DNA of 64,000 bases, taken from NCBI GenBank assembly GCA_024305405.1, contig JAKNDB010000068.1, positions 12,025,501 to 12,089,500 on the forward strand, written 5' to 3'. Below are positions 1 to 14,100 of the stretch, piece by piece. The notes beneath the pieces are model-generated. The model saw nothing but the letters and a program-made list of their open reading frames with translations, did not search any database and was not told the DNA's origin. The first letter of the stretch is position 1. Every line of letters begins with the position of its first letter. A program made the position numbers and the translations under genes. The DNA is from Dirofilaria immitis (Eukaryota; Nematoda; Chromadorea; Rhabditida; Onchocercidae).

Positions 1-30
1 ATTTTCGCTAAACTTATAAGACTTTTATAG

Positions 31-1958
<1,928 letters not shown>

Positions 1959-3480
1959 AATTGAAATTTATAAAGGAAAAAAAGATTGAACTATTTTTAC
2001 TGCCATAATACACCTATACAAAGACTATACTGCATCGCTGCAATTGCTAATTTGTTAATTATTGGCTGCCGCTCTTGATGAGAAGAAGAAAAATTAATCG
2101 ATCAAATAATTAATTAATTTGTCTCTTATCAAGTTATTTTTATTTTTTATAATTCATTTGCTTTTCATTTACGCATCATTTGCATATATACATTCCTGCT
2201 GCAGATCTTACTGTATTTTTCCAAAGTTTTAATACTTTTTTGGTATCCAAATTGCACATTACTTCAAAAGAAAATGTTATCCCTTCTGCATTAATTTGTA
2301 ATATTATCGATTCTTTGAAATTATTCAGAGGATATATATACCGAATGGAAAAAGTTATCTGAAAATCCAAGCACTTTTTAAAAAGAGCGGTAGTAATTTG
2401 ATGATTGAAGAAACAAGATGAATATTAGACAGCATCAATTCTGATAGTCTTTGCATAATTTCCAAAAGAGATATGTTTAATTTACTTATTTAAAATTTAT
2501 ATTTTAGTCGAATTTGACTATTGTTCCTATCGGTAATGCAATGCTTATGCTTTTAAAACTATCGATGATTATGGATTTTCTTTAATAAAACATTGATTAT
2601 TCTAGTCTTAGCAAATGAAAAAAAGGAAACAATTTGAAAATAATTCCTGGGCCATTTTATTTTTTCGTGTCAAGATAAGACAAATGGAAAAAGAAATAAT
2701 TTCGAGGATAAGAGTATCCAAAATAGACAAAGAGGGAACCAATGAATGTCGCATCAATATACGATATTTAAATGAGCGAAAATATTTCATTCATCCGTAA
2801 AGATTTTGGATTTTCTATTTCTTTCAATTTGAATATATTGTTAGCCACTATTAAGATAGCATAAAACATTTTGTTACTGAAATTGATAAATATCATTTTA
2901 TATTACGATCAACAATTAATATCACTACATTGATAATTTAGGTGAAATCATTGTGGTATGAAACATAGAGTATAACGGTCTTTCATTTTACTTTTTTTTC
3001 CGAAATTCAATCATAAAATACTGAAAATCAAATCTTCAAAAAAAAAAGATACTGTTTTAGTAAAAGAAATGCTTCTGCGAGAAGTAAATTCCTCTATAAA
3101 CCAAAATATTATTTCCAATGATGCAATTTACTCTCTCGATTATTAAAAAGTCGAATAGTAAGTACAGGTATAAGAAGATAAGTTTGTTGATATAAACCAA
3201 TTCTTCTAGGCCTACTGAAGCGTTATAAAGATGTAAAAGTCCATTAGGACATAAAAGCCATCAATCGACACAGCATAAAATCTCGAACAGTTCCCATTTC
3301 ATGATATTATTTTAAACCATGAATAGTTTAGCAGTTATTTGACTGATCTTGTAATCAATTGTCTTTATTTTTAATCATTTATATTAATTCATAACTTAAG
3401 TAAACCATCAGTCGGAACTGACGATAATAATTTTGAACTAATAATGCATGAATTTTGTATATAATTAAGCACTTTAATAT
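1959..3480. other. convergent intergenic region, tubulin / clk-1
   Basis: No exon supported on either strand. It holds the 3' sequences of two convergent genes. An AATAAA lies at 2584-2589, about 0.6 kb after the tubulin stop, and could serve as a poly(A) signal. Short open frames here are AT-rich and show no protein-like features. Confidence 0.6.
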
Positions 3481-6400
3481 TTATATTCGCTCAGCTAACC
3501 AAATAGCACCTTTGCAACCACTTTGAATTATCCATTTCAACATATCATATCTTGGTGCCTGCAATTTCGCCTATTTTTTATCGAGAAAATTATTCGTACA
3601 TTCTTCCTTTCTTATCAAAAAAATATTTCTGAAATCTTTTCCAAAATTCGAATTAGCACTACCCATTTTTGCATTTCAATTTCAAATAAAAATGATAAGG
3701 TTCGAAAATTCAGCAGCATTTTCTAAAGATTTAAAAATTCGAAAAAAGTGATTTGTTAATACCAATCTTTCGAATGTTTTCTTTTTCGATAAAATTCATT
3801 TCAAAGTACAAAATTTAGGCCACATTTTATTATATATACAAAATATTAGCAAAAAAGAAAGTCCTTGCCTTTAATCCATCATTTTCAACTCCGATATTAT
3901 AATGATGCAATTCATCGTCACGCAATTTTGTCAAAATCTGCAAGGTCAATTGAGAATTGATGAGTTTTTCAAATCATAAATTCAAAAATTTCATTTTCTT
4001 TTAGGCTATGTATTTTTGCAGAGATATGTAATCCTTTCAGAAATCACTTTATCTCTTTTCGGTTTTCCTGTTTCATAACTTCTTATCTCATTAAAATCTA
4101 ATTTTCTCTTGTAACTGATTAGCAGTAGTAAAAAAGATTCAGCTTAAAAATCATGGAAACCGAAAAGAGATAATGTAATTTCTGAGAGGATAATATTTTT
4201 TGCAAAAATATATAACAACCTAGATCCATATGTATATTATTAAAGGCAATAAAATTATATTGAAAATTGTCTCTTGAAGTTTAGTACTACAGATGACACT
4301 ATAACATTGAAAATAAATGACTTTCAGAAGATCAGCATGATCCACGGGATCATCATCAAGTAATTCCATTAACTGCTGATTATAATGTTCACCAATTAGT
4401 TCTTCTACAGCTGTTGTACAAGCCATTGCTGTCTCTTTCCCACAAAAAGCTGTTCCGATACCTTGAAAAAATATTTTCTTCTTTTCAGACTTCAAAAAAT
4501 AAGAATTGAATAAAAATTAAATGAGAAAACAAAAAAATCCATTCTAAATTAAAAAGAAAAAGTGAATTTTTAAAAAGATGATAAAAAAATATAGTCTTGC
4601 TATGAAGTTTACCTTTAATTTTATCACAATTTTATATTTAAAATTCAAGCGATGATATTTTGAAATCCCAGACTATATATGACATAAAGTATTATGCAAT
4701 GTTGGCGTTCAGTATTCCATCTAATAATTTCTTTGCTGTTTCTTTTTTTAAAAATAAAAAAGATTGATAAGATATTTTTTAAAAATAATCTTGCTTATTC
4801 TTAGGTTTTTCATTAATATCGAAAAAACCACGCTAAAATATTGGCTATGCAATATAAATTGATATGTTTATTACTAATTATAATTAGTTTTTTCCTCATT
4901 TGGCAAAAAACTATTGCAAATATCTTTTAAATAATATAAAGTTGAAACAATCACTGCAACAGTCTTTTTACATCTTAATTCCAATATCTTCTAGCCTATT
5001 CAATATGCATCAATTTGGTGTCTAATTGTACCATGGATATTTTCAGTCTTTTTATGAATAAAATAAAAATAAAAAAATGGATAAATGATGAATTAAAGAG
5101 AAAGAGAAGAAGAGAGAGAAGAAAAAAGAGAACTAATTCTTATATATATATATATATATTTGATTTACTTTACATTGGATCATATGTTATAAATTGGTCA
5201 ATTCTAAGCAGACGAATTTCAAAAGATTGTATAGGCATTAAAATGTTTCATCAAAATGTGAATAAAAGGTATTTTTTATCAGATATCACTGACAACAACT
5301 GTTAATTATTATCAAAATTTCATTAGTTTTTCATTAGCAATTATTAAAATTAAACTGTTTTTGAAAATCCAATATTTTAAATTTTTTCATAATTGTATGT
5401 TAATTAGTATGGGATATTTTAGAAGGAGTTAATTGAAAGGATCGTTTAAATGGTTCTTTTTTCTTTTCCTTTTTTTCCTGCTGTTCCTTTTAAATGAATG
5501 CCATAAAATAAAAAGAACGGATGTCAACCTGAAATGTGAGATAAAACATTGCAATTTCGGCAGTAATCCCAAACCAAGTAGATTAAATGGAAGAATAACC
5601 AAAATAAGTCTAGACTAGATCTGCTGATTCTGACTAAATTAAAGACTTTAATATTATATTGGACAAATATACATTACGCCTAATCGATCTATGTTTATTA
5701 TCAGCTTGCACTGCAAGCAATATTAGTTGACATGAAATGAAAAGGAAAAAATGGAAAAGCAGCAATTTATTGCACACATTCTGGCTATCCGAGAATTTGC
5801 TAATTAAATTTTATCATCCGTGAATTACATTTAACACTATAGTCTGGAATGCATCAATTTGAGACAAGTCTAAAAGAAATATTTTTCTTAAAATTTGAAA
5901 AAATTTTGGAATAAATTTTTGAAAGAATTGAATCTCTTGAGAATTTAAAAATCAAGATTTTCAATTGTATTTATTCGAATATTTCTAATTTTCCTACTTC
6001 TATAAGTTATTGAAATATACATACCAAAGATGCTCAGTGCTTTTCAATCAGGAAAAAGTGTTGCTTAAAACCTAGATATGAAAATCATTGTTTAAAAAAT
6101 TGAAGGATCAATCAGTATTTTGGGATTAGAATTACACCAAAATATATTCATATGTATATTTGAAAACAATGCAGAAGATAAAATTCCTAAATATTTGCTA
6201 CGAAATTTAAATAATTTTATGCAAATAATATTACAAAATTTTCAATTCAAAATCACGGAAGGAAATGCCTAACTTTAAACACCAAATTTAAAATCACAAA
6301 AAGTATCATTTTAAGCAGAAATCAATACTTCAAGATTATAATAATTTCTTATTCAATTTCAAAATTATTTAAGTAAAAAACCTAATGCATAAGCAGCAAT

Positions 6401-6982
6401 GCTTAACCAAGGAGCCAAAACTGTTGGTTGTATATTATGCTTTGCGCATAACCGTTCCATTACATCAAGATGTTCCTTCTCTTGCGCTTGCATTCCTTCA
6501 ATTAGAGGTCTACATGGATGCTGATCTGAAATTAATAAAAAAATTTGACTATTTTATTATGAGATTCAAAAAATTTCTTCTGATTTATTTATCCAAAAAA
6601 GGTTCGAAATTAAAGACTAATTTCATATAATTTTGTAAATAGAAAAAGAAATTCTTTATTTCTTCGATATTTTATAATCATCTATATATCTAGCAGGACA
6701 ATCTATTGTAAGCAATAATACTTTTCATCATCCTTACTCAATTTGTTAACGTAACCGATTTATTATTGCACCGATTTATTTAAGAAATATAAAAACAAAA
6801 TGTCATCAGTTTAAAAAAAGAGAAAAAATTGAATAATCAGAAAAGTTACTTGATATGATAACTTTTTGCCCATCATAAATACGTAAAGCAGCCAATTCAC
6901 CGATATGATCAACACGTAAAATTTTTGCTAACAATTCCTTTCTACTTAATTGATGAGCGAAATGAGCTGATGTTTTAAACAT
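3481..6982 (-). CDS. clk-1: 5-demethoxyubiquinone hydroxylase CLK-1/COQ7
   Basis: Mitochondrial di-iron enzyme that hydroxylates demethoxyubiquinone in ubiquinone synthesis. Five exons in transcript order: 6982-6850, 6525-6382, 4461-4322, 3937-3869, 3558-3481. They total 564 nt, 187 residues, which I recall as the length of C. elegans CLK-1. All frames are open with no breaks. The N-terminus MFKTSAHFAHQLSRKELL looks like a short transit peptide. The six metal ligands are visible: E of RVDHIGEL, E and H of QEKEHLD, E of AVEELIGEHYN, and E and H of DELHHYN. The end is GCKGAIWLAERI. The last intron starts with GC (AAG, then gcaagg), and the intron between exons 3 and 4 carries a foldback element. 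The ZnT6-like gene lies 784 bp upstream on the same strand, so co-transcription is possible. Confidence 0.97.
4002..4222. repeat. foldback (MITE-like) element in clk-1 intron
   Basis: Two inverted arms of about 65 bp (4004-4068 and 4155-4220) are separated by about 86 bp. The inner 37-38 bp match with few differences; both contain atctcttttcggtt or its complement. The outer parts match around tatttttgca. The outermost bases are TAGG on the left and CCTA on the right, as expected for an element beginning GG flanked by a TA target duplication (Tc1/mariner style). No coding capacity. It lies wholly inside the intron 3938-4321. Confidence 0.7.
4462..6381 (-). other. clk-1 long intron (about 1.9 kb)
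   Basis: Intron between clk-1 exons 2 and 3. It contains a short TA run near 5141-5159 and AT-rich open frames on the plus strand (about 5015-5305 and 5433-5618) with lysine- or phenylalanine-rich translations and no convincing start. No nested gene is supported. Confidence 0.6.
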
Positions 6983-7766
6983 TGAACCCGAAATTGCTTG
7001 GAAAGATCGAATTATCCAAGTTGGTTAACCAAATTTCAATTATTTTTTTCATTGTGCTTTCAAATAAAGCTAACGCTTAACAACGAAATGTTTTTAAATG
7101 TAAAATATTGCTAAATATTCAATGAACATTTGAAAATTGTTTGTTTTCCTTTATAAATCTATGTTTTATCTAGTGTTATCAATAGTCGTTGTATTAAAAC
7201 CATTTGATTAAATAGTAAAATTCCATTCATAATAACTTTTAAATATTTTATTTGAAATATATTTTTAGAATTAAATAACAATGAAAATAAGCAAATCTTA
7301 TCATCAATTAACAGGAAACCAACCTTCGATGAGAATTCTTTCTTATAAATTCATCACAACAATTGTAAATAAAGTGTTGAAAAAATGAAAAAAATACATA
7401 CATAATATAAAGTAATTTTATAAATCCAGAATAAATAAGCAATAAATTGAAAAGTTTTCATTGATTTAATTACCTCAGTTCCAATACGACAAAATCACTT
7501 TATTCCTCATAATTTTTATGATGTGCCAATCGACACCATTAACTCATTCGATTTATCTTGGTAATCCAATAACAGTCAGTGAATAGAAAACTCTGTCACT
7601 ATCTTTCTTATTTTGTTTAAAATATGACTTAGAAAATGATGCAATTCCAAATTCGCATTCCATGTTTGAAATCTAGGAACTTCGAATTAGTTTAATTTTT
7701 GATAGATCCAAAAATAATGGATATGTCATGTGAAAATTCTTATTTACGAAACAGACAGCAAAACAA
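6983..7766. other. spacer between ZnT6-like gene and clk-1
   Basis: 784 bp between the ZnT6-like stop codon (7767-7769) and the clk-1 ATG (6980-6982), both on the minus strand. No exon seen. If the pair is an operon, this would be an intercistronic region longer than is typical in C. elegans. Confidence 0.5.
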
Positions 7767-10296
7767 TTAATGATGTGTAAGATGAACATCATGTGACTGG
7801 TCATAACCTTTGTCATGACTGTCATACTCATGTCCATGAGAATGAGAATGAGAATGTAATTCATCGGATTGTTTTAGCGAATTAGAAGAAAGAAACTGCG
7901 CAGGTCGATACAGGTCGTATGATACTGAATGCGTTTTAGATGTTGCCTGCCAATTTGTTACTATATCCTTAACAATCTGAAAGGTTTTCTCTTAAATTCT
8001 ATCATATATATTCCCATTTCCTAAATGTACTTTTAAATGGATTATTACAATATTTGACAAAACTGCACACCACAAATCTTATATTAAAATATTATTGTTC
8101 ACATTTTTTTGGAAGATTTTGATGTGAATCAGTTTTTCCATTAGTTCCTTCATAAAATCATATAAATTTAAACCAAATCTTAACCGGCTTCAAATAATGG
8201 AAGTCATGTTTTACCTGCACCGTTAATAGGAGATCACGGCAGAAAGCTTTTCGGTAACTAACGCTAGTACCAGTTGCTCATCAGCATCTCGACGTACGCG
8301 AACATCTACTGTACCTGCCATTGTCATAAAGTCTAACTGCCAAAAATGGGCCAACCGTAATTCTAGGACTCCATCGATTGTCGATGCTTCTGATATGCAT
8401 CTAAATTAGAGATTAATATATTACACAGATATGATGACAAATAGCGATAAATTTGAAAAACAAAAACGCATAATTTCCATTTATCAAAATTAAAATTGAA
8501 AGAAAAATGAAAATCAAGAAATTAATTCATAAACTGGAAATTATTCGGATATCGAGTTATATTTAATGCATTCCTAAAAATAAGGATATGCATAAATTTT
8601 CGGACTTCTTGGAACAGGAATATTATAATGATTTATAACATATTTGGCAAATAAAACTTACTAATGAAAATTCGATTTTTAGCTGTAATACTAATTAAAT
8701 GTTTAAAAATAACGCTAATTCACAAAGTGCATAATTTGAAAGATTGAAAATATTAATCATATTATAAATAATAACATGATTATTTCTTTATTTATTTACC
8801 TATCTAATTGATTGTGAATATGCGGTGGAGTGGTTTGTAATAAAATTCGACCGGTATATTTTGATAACGGCCACATCGTGAGAAAAATGCAAACAGAAAG
8901 TACTAATGTAGCAACTGCATCAATCCACCATAAGTTTGATACAAACCTTTAAAGAAAAACATAATAAAATGGCTTGCATGATATCTTAATCCCATGTTTA
9001 ATCAAAAATCGAAAATTCTAATCGGAATCGGAGATAAAGAAAAAATTAACGGTAGAGAAATAAAGATGTTGAAGTCAATTAGATAGGTAAGTAAATAAAA
9101 AATTCACAATCAATCAATCACGCTCATAATATTTTAAAATTTTCAGAAACAATTTATAAAATTATGGAAAATATGGATGAAATTTTTTACCAATGTGTAA
9201 TCACACATGCTACAGTTGTTAAAAAGCCAAAAGTGACAAGGCATTCAGTCTGGGCAATAGAAGTACACTAAGACCAGGCAAAACGTAACAAATTGCATGG
9301 GAAATGTCAGCGAAATGTTCCTGAAATTCGAAAAGGAAAAAATTCAACTATTCAAATTTTCTTTTCACCTAGACAACTTCTATATTTGTTTTCTTGCTTT
9401 ATTTCTTTTCCTTCCTTCTTTTCTTAGAGAAAGTTAAGAACTTTCAACAATCTCGGAGATTTTTCTAAGCTGCCAAAAAGGAATGGAAAACCATGGTTAC
9501 CAAAATCTAAATTTCTAGGTTTAAAAAAATTAAGAAATTATATTTTTCGATCAAAGAAATCTTTCAAACGATAAGCAAAACAGTCAAAAGCATATCTGCA
9601 ATGAAGAACTACTGGATGCAGTAAGTACATATTGTATTGGTTGATTTTACACCGTAAGCTGCAATTTCTAATGAAACTGATGCTGCAATACCACCAAAAA
9701 TATATAAACCATGTGGATGAAGATGATGGTCATTCTCGAGAATATGCTCCATACTTTCTTTAATTAGAAATATTGCTGCTAAAGTTGCAAGCACCTGAAG
9801 ATGAAATTTTGAAAGAAAAACATATCAGTAATTACTTACATTGGATCTGTTATTATTACGAAAGCTTAAATTTAATATAAAATGATTTCTTGTATACATA
9901 TTAAAAGATAGCTGATGAAAAATTTAAAGCAACCACATCAATAGCACATCAACAGTCTTTTCTGATATCATCAAAAATGTTATCATTCTGAAAAATTTCA
10001 AATCAAACACCAAATAAAATTATAACCAACGGTTGTAGCAAAGACGGCAAGAACAGGTGCTCGAGCAAAACCGTACGTATAATTAATCGATGGCTTCTGC
10101 GTTACCGACAAAGAAATAACTGTAGATACTAACGAAAAAAGGAAAATACGGAAAGCCATGCTGCTGCTGTTAATATCAATGATCTGGTAATCGAAACGCT
10201 ACCAATAAGGAATAATATACATAAGCCACAGATGACAGCTCCAATACAAGCTTGTCGTACATTTGAATTAGACCATGCTATCACAACTGCTACCAT
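7767..10296 (-). CDS. ZnT6/SLC30A6-like cation diffusion facilitator (toc-1 type), frame-broken
   Basis: CDF-family membrane protein. ZnT6 is a non-transporting partner of ZnT5 in the secretory pathway. Exons, transcript order: 10296-10031, 9794-about 9600, 9320-9191, 8946-8800, 8400-8215, 7976-7767. Matches to ZnT6 include YGFARAPVLAVFATTV, IFLIKESMEHIL, EHFADISHAICYVLPGLS, GRILLQTTPPHIHNQLD, LRLAHFW and LTVQIVKD. As in ZnT6, the usual His/Asp zinc ligands of TM2 are absent (VFSFF). The tail is His-rich and ends DVHLTHH. At least three single T losses break the frame (A runs near 10135-10140, 9221-9225 and 8224-8226 on the plus strand), with a further irregularity near 9600-9640 where no GT donor is seen. 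The start is the ATG just after a ttctag acceptor; an upstream exon is possible. Either assembly errors or a decaying gene. Confidence 0.85.
8787..9099. repeat. inverted repeat pairing with a 5' splice site
   Basis: Arms 8787-8810 and 9076-9099 are reverse complements at 23 of 24 positions. The lower arm covers the exon end and GT donor at 8800/8799 of the ZnT6-like gene; the upper arm lies in the preceding intron. In the pre-mRNA the arms could pair. Confidence 0.75.
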
Positions 10297-11154
10297 AACT
10301 AGAAATTTGCATATTAAATTCATTCATGATATTTAATAAATATATGTAAACCGCGCTACAGGATTTATTTGTATTCTTCCCTTAACAGATTTTTCCAACT
10401 TGATATTCCATCAATTTTAAATATCCAGGTTTCCAATGATCTATTTTTTTCTTTTAATAGATAAAAAAATATAATATCACCAAAATACGACGAAACTTTT
10501 GATATTCTTCACCTCCAGTTTCAATATTTCCTAATGATAAGGAAATATCTTCGGATTTGATATCTCACAAGAATCTTCAAAAATTTCTATTTGTTTATTT
10601 TGCAGGGAAAATGTCAAATGTGCAAAAAAGCCATCGATGATCACAAATAATTTCTGGATTTAATATTTATTTTCATTTGTTTTTGCATCCAGATCATTCA
10701 TCGTGATATTTAGCAAGCAATTTTACTGGTAATCTCATTATTACAACTAAATTTGTAAAGAATCATATTTTTGCATACTATCACCAATTACAAACATTAA
10801 ATAGAAGAAAGGAAGAGAATCCTTAGAGAATGAGAATTAAAGAACAAATTAAATCTTGATTTAGTCTCTTCAATTCATTAATTTCCAGAAAAACATATAA
10901 TTTATGCATAACTGTAAACAAAATAAAAATATTTTAAATTTGTGATAACAACACAAATATTTACAACGTGATATAATATAATGAACATGATAAACAATGA
11001 ATTTCTGAAATTGTCTATTGATGAAAGTTACATAAGTAACAAAAGTTACATAAGTTGCATAAGTTGTTACTGATTTAGTATTTCCACGAAAATATTTTTA
11101 TGCATCCATGGTGACTTAATGTAAAATGCAAGTTTTAAAAATATTTCCAAAATT
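10297..11154. other. spacer between kap-1 and the ZnT6-like gene
   Basis: About 860 bp between two minus-strand genes. AT-rich; no exon or RNA gene recognised. It should contain the kap-1 3' UTR and the 5' end of the next transcript. Confidence 0.5.
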
Positions 11155-14100
11155 TTAGAAGTCGTTATTTGCATTTGTAACAGAGATATCCGGTGATGCA
11201 TCACCAAGAATATCTTCACCAAAAAGTCGCTGTAAATATCCGGTGAACCAGAAATCATCGAATCACTTGATGTCACACTGTTGCTATCAGCAACCATTTC
11301 CAACCACTGTGAATTATGCCAACGAAAGCGTTCAACATCCATTTTTCGAGCCCATTCTTCATTTCGTTCCTGGAAAAATGCCACACAATCGTGAGCAGTG
11401 GACATCATAATTAAACTTTTTAACATATTCACATATTTCATTGATGTTTACATATATCATTTGCTAAATTATTCTAAATTATTTAAATATACGCATTCGA
11501 AAGAATGTTTTGTACTACTTAAACAACTACTTTATTTGATTACTTTAAGTATGAAAACCTACAGCAATGACGGAGAGAGCATGATCACATATCATACGAA
11601 TAGGTACATTTTTGTCGTGCATTAGATCGATAAGATAAGTAGCAATATGTGCATCCACAACACTTTTGCTGAGTTCGTCATGTTTTATTATAGCATAAAG
11701 ACATATATCACTTGTATGACTATTTCATCATCTTCTTGCTGAGCTAAAATCAAAAAGTTCAAATGAATAGCAGCTTTTCCAATAAAAAAAAATGTCTGAG
11801 AAAAATTCACATGAAATATGATTCCATTAAAACAGCAATAATTTTTCTAAAAATCTCTTTATATACTAAAGTAAAACATGATCAGTAAAATATCATTTCA
11901 AGAGTGAACAAATTCCTCCCGGAAATAATTATATGCAAAGATTATAAGATTAGTACCTGTCAACAGTTTGATCAGATGATCTGTGAGTGGTACTATCAAA
12001 CGAGCTGAATTTAATTGTCTAGCCATTGTTCCACATAGAATAACCACCGACAACAAGAATAATTAATGAAATAATTTTTTCTTTTTGCTTTTTAATATAT
12101 CATATTTTTATTCATTCTCGAATGTCAAAAATTTCTACTCGTAAATATTTATCTAACCTGCAATAATTGGTCCGCATGAGACCGAACCATTAACTGTCCT
12201 GTTAAATTATTCTCAATCCACGGAATAAGTGGAACTTGCTTAGCTAATGATGCCCAGTCAACGCTGGTCAGCTGATTGACAATACCCAAACATTCGAAAG
12301 CAAATAAATCAAGTCCTTCCTCATTCTTTTTATCTAGCACAATTTCGAGCAAGTGGACAGCCCATTTCTGTAAATGATTATTATAAGCAAGAGAAATAGT
12401 TGTTATAAAAAAGCTTTTTAGAACATTCATCTCTTTTTTATTTTGTTCAGAAAAGGAAAAAAACTACAAAACTCGCTAAATTTTAGCAAATTTAATTGCC
12501 CTCTCTGACAGTATTTTTTAACATATCGCCTAAGTTTTCAATAAGTACTTTGATTTACCGAAAACATTGCTTGTGTAGGACCACTATGAATTGCAATATT
12601 GCGCACTATTTTCAGTAATAATTGGTCTTTTTCACTTAAAGCTGCTTCAATTAATAAATTAAGTCCTTCACCATCGCTACCGCAAAGTAATTGGGCATTA
12701 CGCTTCTCCAGTGCTATATTTATCAGAATTGCTTTCACTATATCCGAACCACTGCCAGCTGATAGTAAGCGCATTAGCTGTAAAATAAGGGTTGATACAA
12801 AAGCAATTTTAATAAAATCTAAAATTTGGTAGAGTGAATTGAAGGTATTGATGGTTACTGTCTCATTTATTTTTCTTTGTAGAAGTGCTACTGCTATGGA
12901 TTGGATTCAGAGGTATTTAATAATCTCAGAATTACTTCTTATGATTCCGACATAAACAACTGTCTAATTCCAGATTATTAGGATCGAATTTACTTTCTTC
13001 CCCTTTTTCCTTTCTTTTTCTCCCATGAATGAGTATCCACTCTTTTCCTTAGTTAGTAATTGCTAAAGTATTTAGAATTATGCATGTGACTTACATTTTG
13101 TAAAGCGTCGGTATATGTAATCATTGCTTTGGCATCATCGTTGATGCTTAATTGATAGAGAAATTTCAAGGCACTTTCGTCCCCGGAAAAAATAAAGCCA
13201 TCAAAACAAATCAATAAAGTTTAAAATTTCCAACAATTATCCAGTTTTCATCGACATAAGATTAATTATTTTATCATTATTTTATTTATTTTCTTCATTA
13301 ATTCAAAGAATGCTTATTTTCTGAACTTGATATATCTTATGTTCTTGATGCTAATATCTTACGAAAAATATTAGAATCCCATATAATCAGAAATCAAAAT
13401 TCCTACTTGATAATTTATTTGCTTAAAAAAAAAGAATAAAAATTACCGTCGATTAAAGGTACTATATGAGAAATAAAACCAGCAGAAACCATTCGATCAC
13501 GGAGAGATGGTATAAATGATAAATTGAATAGCAATTGAATAGCGCTATGCCGTAACGTTCCATTCTTTATTGGAAACAAGGAGGATATACTTTCCACGAT
13601 TCGACCGTTTATCTGCAGTTTTGGTTGAAAAATGGAAATAAAAATGGACTGTAACACGAAAAAGAGAAAACGATTGAAAAAAAATTTCTAATATTCAGGT
13701 ATGGTACTGGAAACTAACTATTCCCAGACAGATATACTTTAACTTTCTCAGTAAATACACACCATGGCTTCTTTGTTTTCATTGTAAATGCTTAATTTAA
13801 GCAAAAATTAGTAGCACATAAAAGCAACGATAAAACAGCATCTCGGTCTTGTATACATTTCGAAAGCAATGGAACTATTCGTCGATTCACCATTTTCATT
13901 TCAACTTTAATATCTTCAGCCAAATTCAGCAATAAATTTAAGGATACTGCAAAACAATTTCGTAATTTTTTCACAAATTTAATGTCATTCCTTAACGAGA
14001 TAAAAGATAAACATTTTCGCCTTGTCTCACAACTTTACAGCCATTCCAAGAAAATTCAACAAATGACCAGCAATTAATTGTTGTTGCTTGTGAATTGCGA

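Noticed and set aside
5433..5618. Possible small secreted protein: hydrophobic FFFLFLFFLLFLL followed by two cysteines
   Set aside because: No ATG, lies antisense in a clk-1 intron, and the hydrophobic stretch is a T-rich run.
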